From the NCBI RefSeq assembly GCF_004570345.1, contig NZ_SPQM01000159.1:1-10027 (forward strand): 10,027 nt of DNA, given 5' to 3'. The notes below the pieces were generated by a model. It saw only the letters and a list, made by a program, of their open reading frames with translations. It had not been told where the DNA came from and did no database searches. The stretch is from Blastococcus sp. CT_GayMR20. Lineage in GTDB: Bacteria > Actinomycetota > Actinomycetes > Mycobacteriales > Geodermatophilaceae. Positions 6,972 through 10,027 of the stretch are shown in pieces. The first letter of the stretch is position 1; every line of letters starts with the position of its first letter. The translations under genes were made by a program, and so were the position numbers.

Positions 6972-7907
6972 TCAGTGCACCACGGGCTCGGCGACGCCTT
7001 CCTTCCTCTGCGACAGCAACCGCCGCCAGCTGTCCAGGTCGTGGGAGGCCGGCTCGGTGGTCGCGATGAAGTCCAGCAGCAGCGCGGCGAAGCGCTCGGG
7101 GTCGTCGAGGTGCGGCCAGTGGCCGGCGTCCTCGAACACCTCGATGCGCGCGCTCGGCACGAGCGCGCGCACGGTCTCGGCGTGCATCGCGGGGACGATC
7201 GGGTCGCGGCTGCCCCAGACGACGAGCATCGGGATGGCGTCGGCGAGGTAGAGCCGGTCCAGCGCGGTGACGGCCTGCCCGCGGGCGTCCACGACGCCGC
7301 GCAGCGTCCGGAGGAACGCCCGGCGGGCCTCGACGTCCTTGAGCGCGAGCAGGGCGTCGCCGGCCTCGGCCAGGTCGCCGACGCGGCGCCAGCCGCCCAG
7401 CCGGCCGATCCGCTCCAGCGCCTGGAAGCCCATGCGCATCGGGCCCGAGATGCCGGTGAGCGCTGTCAGCACGAGCTCGGCGCCGGGCAGGGTGGCGGCC
7501 CGCAGGCCGGCGGACAGCTCCGGCCCGAGCCCGCCGCTGCCGACCAGGGCGATCCGCTGGCAGCGCTCCGGGAACTGGTAGGCGAACTGCAGGGCGATCC
7601 CGCCGCCGAGGGAGTGCCCGACCACGGTCGCCTGCTCGATGTCGAGCACGGTCAGCAGGTCGCGCATGCCGTTGGCGTACGCGGCGATCGAGTAGTCGCC
7701 GCGGGGCTTGTCGGAGGCGCCGTGCCCGAGCAGGTCGGGTGCGATCACCGTATGCGACTCGGCCAGTCGGTCGATGACGCCGGCCCACGTCTGACAGTTG
7801 TTGCCGATCCCGTGCAGGAGCAGCAGGGGCGGACCGTCCCCGGCCCGGATGAACGCCCGCCGGTGCCCGTGCACCACCCGGATGTCGCGGACCTGGCTCG
7901 ACGGCAT
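6972..7907 (-). CDS. Alpha/beta hydrolase, similar to mycobacterial Rv2715
   Basis: A 311-residue alpha/beta-hydrolase fold enzyme, probably an esterase or related hydrolase in the cytoplasm. Visible elements: oxyanion-hole motif LLLLHGIGNNCQTW (28-41), DLLGHGASDKPRGDYS (58-73), nucleophile elbow VVGHSLGGG with Ser99, acid residue Asp235 in VWGSRDPIVP, and His263 in DAGHWPHLDDPERF. The catalytic triad is complete. From memory, the stretch SDKPRGDYSIAAYANGMRDLL and the sequence around it closely match Mycobacterium tuberculosis Rv2715, including the tail (IATTEPA), so this is probably the orthologue; its substrate is not known to me. ATG 7907 is preceded by only a weak GGGCGG. It sits 34 bases after the LOG gene and 5 bases before the flavoprotein gene, suggesting co-transcription. 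Confidence 0.94.
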   Translation of the reverse strand: MPSSQVRDIRVVHGHRRAFIRAGDGPPLLLLHGIGNNCQTWAGVIDRLAESHTVIAPDLLGHGASDKPRGDYSIAAYANGMRDLLTVLDIEQATVVGHSLGGGIALQFAYQFPERCQRIALVGSGGLGPELSAGLRAATLPGAELVLTALTGISGPMRMGFQALERIGRLGGWRRVGDLAEAGDALLALKDVEARRAFLRTLRGVVDARGQAVTALDRLYLADAIPMLVVWGSRDPIVPAMHAETVRALVPSARIEVFEDAGHWPHLDDPERFAALLLDFIATTEPASHDLDSWRRLLSQRKEGVAEPVVH

Positions 7908-7941
7908 CCGCCCAGTTCACCAGCCGGTTGTTGCCGACCGA

Positions 7942-8511
7942 TTAACGGCTCGGAGTCGTCCACTTCCGCGGTGGGTGCTCGTAGCTCCCGACGAACTCGA
8001 GCAGCCCCGCCGCGTCGGTCACCACGCCGAGGGCGTCGAGCCGGACGGCGTCGAGGTAGCCGTCGTCCACCATGCGGCGCAGCTGGGTCAGGAGCGGCTG
8101 CCAGAACCCGTCGACGTCCAGGAGGACGGTCGGCTTGGCGTGCAGGCCGAGCATCCCCCAGGTCCAGGCCTCGAAGAGCTCCTCGAGGGTGCCGGCGGCA
8201 CCGGGCAGTGCGACGAAGGCGTCGCTGAGGTCGGCCATCACGGCCTTGCGCTCGTGCATGGTCTGCACCACCTCGAGCCGGGGGAGACCCGGGTGCGCGA
8301 CCTCGTCGTCCACCAGGTGCTGCGGGATCACACCGACGACCTCGCCGCCGGCGGCCAACGCCGCGTCGGCGACGACGCCCATCATCCCGACGTGCCCGCC
8401 GCCGTAGACGATGCCGACGCCCGCCTCCGCGAGGTCGGTCGCGAAGGTGGCCGCGGCAGCGCGGTGGGACGCCGGACCGGCGTGCGACCCCGTGAAGACG
8501 GCTATGCGCAT
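7942..8511 (-). CDS. TIGR00730/LOG-family Rossmann protein (cytokinin riboside 5'-monophosphate phosphoribohydrolase-like)
   Basis: A 189-residue protein of the LOG family, whose characterised members split nucleoside 5'-monophosphates into base and ribose 5-phosphate. Order of motifs: N-terminal strand RIAVFTGSHAG (2-12), the YGGGHVGMMGVVADAAL strand-loop (36-52), GEVVGVIPQHL (56-66), MHERKAVM (85-92, with the catalytic-type Arg88) and LPGAAGTLEELFEAWTWG (102-119, with Glu110). Length fits the usual 180-200 residues. The signature PGGxGTxxE here reads PGAAGTLEE, the second Gly being Ala105, a mild change in the phosphate-binding loop. The tail (about 170-189) runs EYxxxP-like and basic (PPRKWTTPSR). 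ATG 8511 has no clear ribosome-binding site and lies 21 bases after the MaoC stop, so coupling is likely. It ends in TAA, unusual among its TGA neighbours. Confidence 0.93.
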   Translation of the reverse strand: MRIAVFTGSHAGPASHRAAAATFATDLAEAGVGIVYGGGHVGMMGVVADAALAAGGEVVGVIPQHLVDDEVAHPGLPRLEVVQTMHERKAVMADLSDAFVALPGAAGTLEELFEAWTWGMLGLHAKPTVLLDVDGFWQPLLTQLRRMVDDGYLDAVRLDALGVVTDAAGLLEFVGSYEHPPRKWTTPSR

Positions 8512-8532
8512 GACGGACGGCGCACGCTGCGG

Positions 8533-8991
8533 TCAGCCGCCGTAGTAGCGGTAGACCGGCTCCGCGATGCAGACCGGCTTGTCCCCGCCCTCGCGCTCGA
8601 TGACGGCGGCCAGCGTCAGCTGCAGCCCGCCGGCCACCTCCTCGACCGACTTCAGGGTGGCCGTGAGCCGCACCTTGGCGCCGACCGGCACCGGCGAGGG
8701 GAAGCGCACCTTGTTCAGCCCGTAGTTGACGCCCATCACCGTGTCGGTGACCGCGAGGACCTGCGAGGACAGCGGCGCCAGCAGCGACAGCGTCAGGTAG
8801 CCGTGGGCGATCGGGCCGCCGAAGGGGCTCTCCGCCTTCGCGCGCTCGACGTCGACGTGGATCCACTGGTGGTCGCCGGTGGCCTCGGCGAACTGGTTCA
8901 CGTGCTCCTGGGTGACCTCGTGCCAGTCGCTGGTCCCGAGCTCCGTGCCGACGAGTCCGGGGACCTCGGCCATGGTCGTCGTGGTGGTCAT
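8533..8991 (-). CDS. MaoC-like dehydratase (single hot-dog, R-hydratase type)
   Basis: A 152-residue single hot-dog-fold enzyme of the MaoC/R-specific enoyl-CoA hydratase family, expected to hydrate a trans-2-enoyl thioester. The hydratase motif is intact: FAEATGDHQWIHVDVERAKAESPFGGPIAHGYLTLSLL (34-71), with catalytic Asp40 and His45. A hot-dog strand region follows (NYGLNKVRFPSPVPVGAKVRL). Length is normal for a single-domain member, and such proteins usually work as homodimers. ATG 8991 has GGAGG at 9001-9005, 9 bases upstream, which decides this start over the in-frame ATG six codons later. It is the first gene of the seven-gene minus-strand run and is divergent from the Nudix gene across an 83-base gap carrying a large dyad. 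Whether it belongs to fatty acid, mycolate-like or other acyl metabolism cannot be told. Confidence 0.95.
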   Translation of the reverse strand: MTTTTTMAEVPGLVGTELGTSDWHEVTQEHVNQFAEATGDHQWIHVDVERAKAESPFGGPIAHGYLTLSLLAPLSSQVLAVTDTVMGVNYGLNKVRFPSPVPVGAKVRLTATLKSVEEVAGGLQLTLAAVIEREGGDKPVCIAEPVYRYYGG

Positions 8992-9029
8992 GCGGGTACG
9001 CCTCCGGGGTCCTGGGGTTCTCCTGACGA

Positions 9030-9070
9030 ACCTAGTGCTCTGCTCACGAGGGCGAAGCAGAGCACAAGGT
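9030..9070. repeat. 15-base inverted repeat in the MaoC/Nudix divergent gap; likely operator or mRNA hairpin
   Basis: Left arm 9030-9044 reads ACCTAGTGCTCTGCT and right arm 9056-9070 reads AGCAGAGCACAAGGT. The inner 10 bases pair perfectly, then one A/A mismatch (9034/9066), then four more pairs, giving 14 of 15; the loop is 11 bases. The right arm ends in AAGGT, the apparent ribosome-binding site of the Nudix gene 4 bases before its ATG. On the minus strand TAGGTT (9034-9029) fits a -10 element for the MaoC gene, though no good -35 is evident. It could be a repressor operator for both genes, or a hairpin masking the Nudix start. The dyad is seen directly; the role is inferred. Confidence 0.75.
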
Positions 9071-9074
9071 CGGC

Positions 9075-9572
9075 ATGAGCAGGTTCACTGGGCGGGTGCT
9101 CGCATCGACCGACGGGTGGACGACCTGCTCGCAGGGCCACCGCCACTGGGGCCGCGCGGGGGCGGCCGGGCTGCTCCTGCACCGGAACGGCGCGGAGGGT
9201 CCCGAGCTCCTGCTGCAGCACCGGGCGGCGTGGTCGCACCACGGCGGCACCTGGGGGACGCCCGGCGGGGCGCTGCACCACGGGGAGTCGGCCGACGAGG
9301 GGGCGCTGCGCGAGGTGCGGGAGGAGCTCGGGCTGCTCCCGGACGACGTCGTCCTGGGCGCCCGGTCGGTCGACGACCACGGCGGCTGGTCGTACACGAC
9401 GGTGCTGGCGCGGCCGGTCCGGTCGATCGAGCCGGGTGACCTGCGGCTGGACGGCGAGAGCGACGGCGTGGCCTGGCTGCCGCTCGCCGGCCTTCCGGAG
9501 GTGGATCTCCACCCGGGTCTGGCGGGGTCGCTGCCGCGGTTGCTGCCCCTGCTGGAGAACTCCGCACAGTAG
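9075..9572 (+). CDS. Nudix hydrolase
   Basis: A 165-residue Nudix-fold pyrophosphohydrolase, expected to cleave a nucleoside diphosphate linked to another group using Mg2+. The Nudix box Gx5Ex7REUxEExGU is complete at 65-87: G65, E71, then REVREELGL with E80, E83 and E84 placed for metal binding. Preceding strands AGLLLHRN and ELLLQHRAAWSHHGGTWGTPGG are typical of the MutT-like/ADP-ribose class, and a Trp-Leu-Pro turn near the end (GVAWLPLAGL) is common in such proteins. The N-terminus has CSQGHRHWG, whose C-x2-H-x-H residues could hold a metal ion, but no full zinc finger is seen. ATG 9075 follows AAGGT at 9066-9070, inside the inverted repeat. Substrate cannot be told from sequence. Confidence 0.95.
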   Translation: MSRFTGRVLASTDGWTTCSQGHRHWGRAGAAGLLLHRNGAEGPELLLQHRAAWSHHGGTWGTPGGALHHGESADEGALREVREELGLLPDDVVLGARSVDDHGGWSYTTVLARPVRSIEPGDLRLDGESDGVAWLPLAGLPEVDLHPGLAGSLPRLLPLLENSAQ

Positions 9573-9577
9573 TCGGG

Positions 9578-9638
9578 CGTGTCGCGGAATGAGATGGCAT
9601 CCGGCGGGTACGCGCCCCCGCTGAGACACGTTCTTCCC
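9578..9638 (+). terminator. Possible terminator or leader structure after the Nudix gene
   Basis: A 6-base stem CGTGTC (9578-9583) with GACACG (9625-9630) encloses a 5-base stem GCGGG (9604-9608) with CCCGC (9617-9621). A short pyrimidine run TTCTTCCC follows at 9631-9638. It could end Nudix transcription or form a leader structure of the next gene. The stems are short and the pairing is asymmetric, so the call is weak. Confidence 0.3.
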
Positions 9639-9649
9639 ATGCACCACCT

Positions 9650-9655
9650 AAGGAG
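9650..9655 (+). promoter_or_regulatory. Ribosome-binding site for the CTG-initiated gene
   Basis: AAGGAG lies 6 bases before CTG 9662. It is the strongest Shine-Dalgarno match in this gap and is well spaced only for that CTG. The frame has no ATG, GTG or TTG between its upstream stop (TGA 9590-9592) and the membrane segment. Confidence 0.7.
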
Positions 9656-9661
9656 CCGGCC

Positions 9662-10027
9662 CTGTCACGCCGTCCCCGGCACCGCGCTTCCGGCACCGCT
9701 AACCGCGGAGAGCTCGGGAACGGTGCCGCCCGTCATGCCCCGAAGGACCGCCGCCGCGGCGCGATCCTGGCGCTCGCGTTCGCCATCGGCGCCCTGCTCG
9801 TCGCGGTGCCGATCGCGCTCTTCCTCGGCGCCGGCCCGGACGGCGGCGGGACCACGCGCGACCCCGACGGGGTCTTCAGCGGTGAGGACGGCGGCAGCGC
9901 CGAGGGCGGCACCGCGCGCGGTGGTGGCGCGCTGAACACCGCGGCCACCGAGTCGCCGGCTGCTCCCGGATCGGCGGCCGACGCCGCCGCGAACCCCGGC
10001 AGCGGCATGGGCGGCGATGCGCAGATC
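9662..10027 (+). CDS. Membrane-anchored protein with Gly/Ala-rich extracytoplasmic region, apparent CTG start (3' end outside window)
   Basis: An open frame of 122 codons running off the window. It begins with a basic cytoplasmic N-terminus (LSRRPRHRASG..., then KDRRR at about 28-32), followed by one membrane helix (about 34-56, ILALAFAIGALLVAVPIALFLGAG), and then a Gly/Ala/Asp/Ser-rich, poorly structured stretch that should lie outside the membrane. The layout fits a type II anchor or an uncleaved signal anchor ahead of an extracellular domain that is not in view. The start is unusual. In this frame there is no ATG, GTG or TTG between TGA 9590-9592 and the helix, while CTG 9662 sits 6 bases after AAGGAG. 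The codons are GC-rich in third position, supporting the frame. Cell-wall enzymes are often built like this in actinobacteria, but I cannot name the product. Confidence 0.75.
   Translation, partial: MSRRPRHRASGTANRGELGNGAARHAPKDRRRGAILALAFAIGALLVAVPIALFLGAGPDGGGTTRDPDGVFSGEDGGSAEGGTARGGGALNTAATESPAAPGSAADAAANPGSGMGGDAQI

Noticed and set aside
6967..7920. N-terminal extension of the geranylgeranyl reductase frame up to 7920
   Set aside because: This part overlaps the alpha/beta hydrolase gene in another frame and is Arg/Ala/Pro-rich shadow sequence; the flavoprotein starts just ahead of its Rossmann motif.
9589..9624. Possible 12-codon upstream ORF (ATG 9589 to TGA 9622-9624) ahead of the membrane protein
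   Set aside because: No ribosome-binding site precedes it and nothing supports translation; it lies in a region that may fold into the weak stem.
9579..9935. 118-codon ORF overlapping the start of the membrane protein
   Set aside because: Frame 2 across the same bases gives a basic tail, a clean membrane helix and a good ribosome-binding site; this frame gives Ser/Arg/Ala-rich shadow sequence.

Overview
The window is very GC-rich DNA with almost every codon ending in G or C, GTG starts, GTGA stop/start overlaps and densely packed genes. This points to a high-GC actinobacterium. Protein features (DUF2510 and SHOCT domains, a hydrolase like mycobacterial Rv2715, a menaquinone-type geranylgeranyl reductase, a GerMN lipoprotein behind a two-component pair) fit that group. 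A Geodermatophilaceae-like genus is my best guess, from recall only.

Layout. (1) Bases 2-2198, plus strand: the end of an OmpR-type response regulator, its membrane histidine kinase and a GerMN lipoprotein. The three are joined by two 4-base GTGA overlaps, giving an MtrA-MtrB-LpqB-like signalling operon. (2) Bases 2202-8991, minus strand: seven co-oriented genes, read from right to left. These are a MaoC-like hydratase, a LOG/TIGR00730 phosphoribohydrolase, an alpha/beta hydrolase, a geranylgeranyl-reductase-type flavoprotein, a short PlsC-like protein without the acyltransferase motif, a SUV3-like RNA helicase with a zinc ribbon, and a DUF2510-PH-SHOCT protein. The last of these converges on the lipoprotein gene with only 3 bases between the stops. 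(3) Bases 9075-10027, plus strand: a Nudix hydrolase and the start of a membrane-anchored protein whose only plausible start is CTG. The divergent gap between MaoC and Nudix holds a 15-base near-perfect inverted repeat that covers the Nudix ribosome-binding site.

How they work together. The first three genes should form one envelope-sensing unit. The four genes from MaoC to the flavoprotein have gaps of 21, 34 and 5 bases and are probably co-transcribed. Acyl-thioester hydration, ester hydrolysis and isoprenoid reduction hint at lipid or quinone metabolism, but this is inference. The helicase suggests RNA turnover. Most of the window is ordinary housekeeping or accessory actinobacterial content, and I see no mobile element, tRNA, rRNA, CRISPR array or clear defence system. 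The points most worth checking are the dyad at 9030-9070, the CTG start at 9662, and the degenerate PlsC-like gene next to the SUV3-like helicase.
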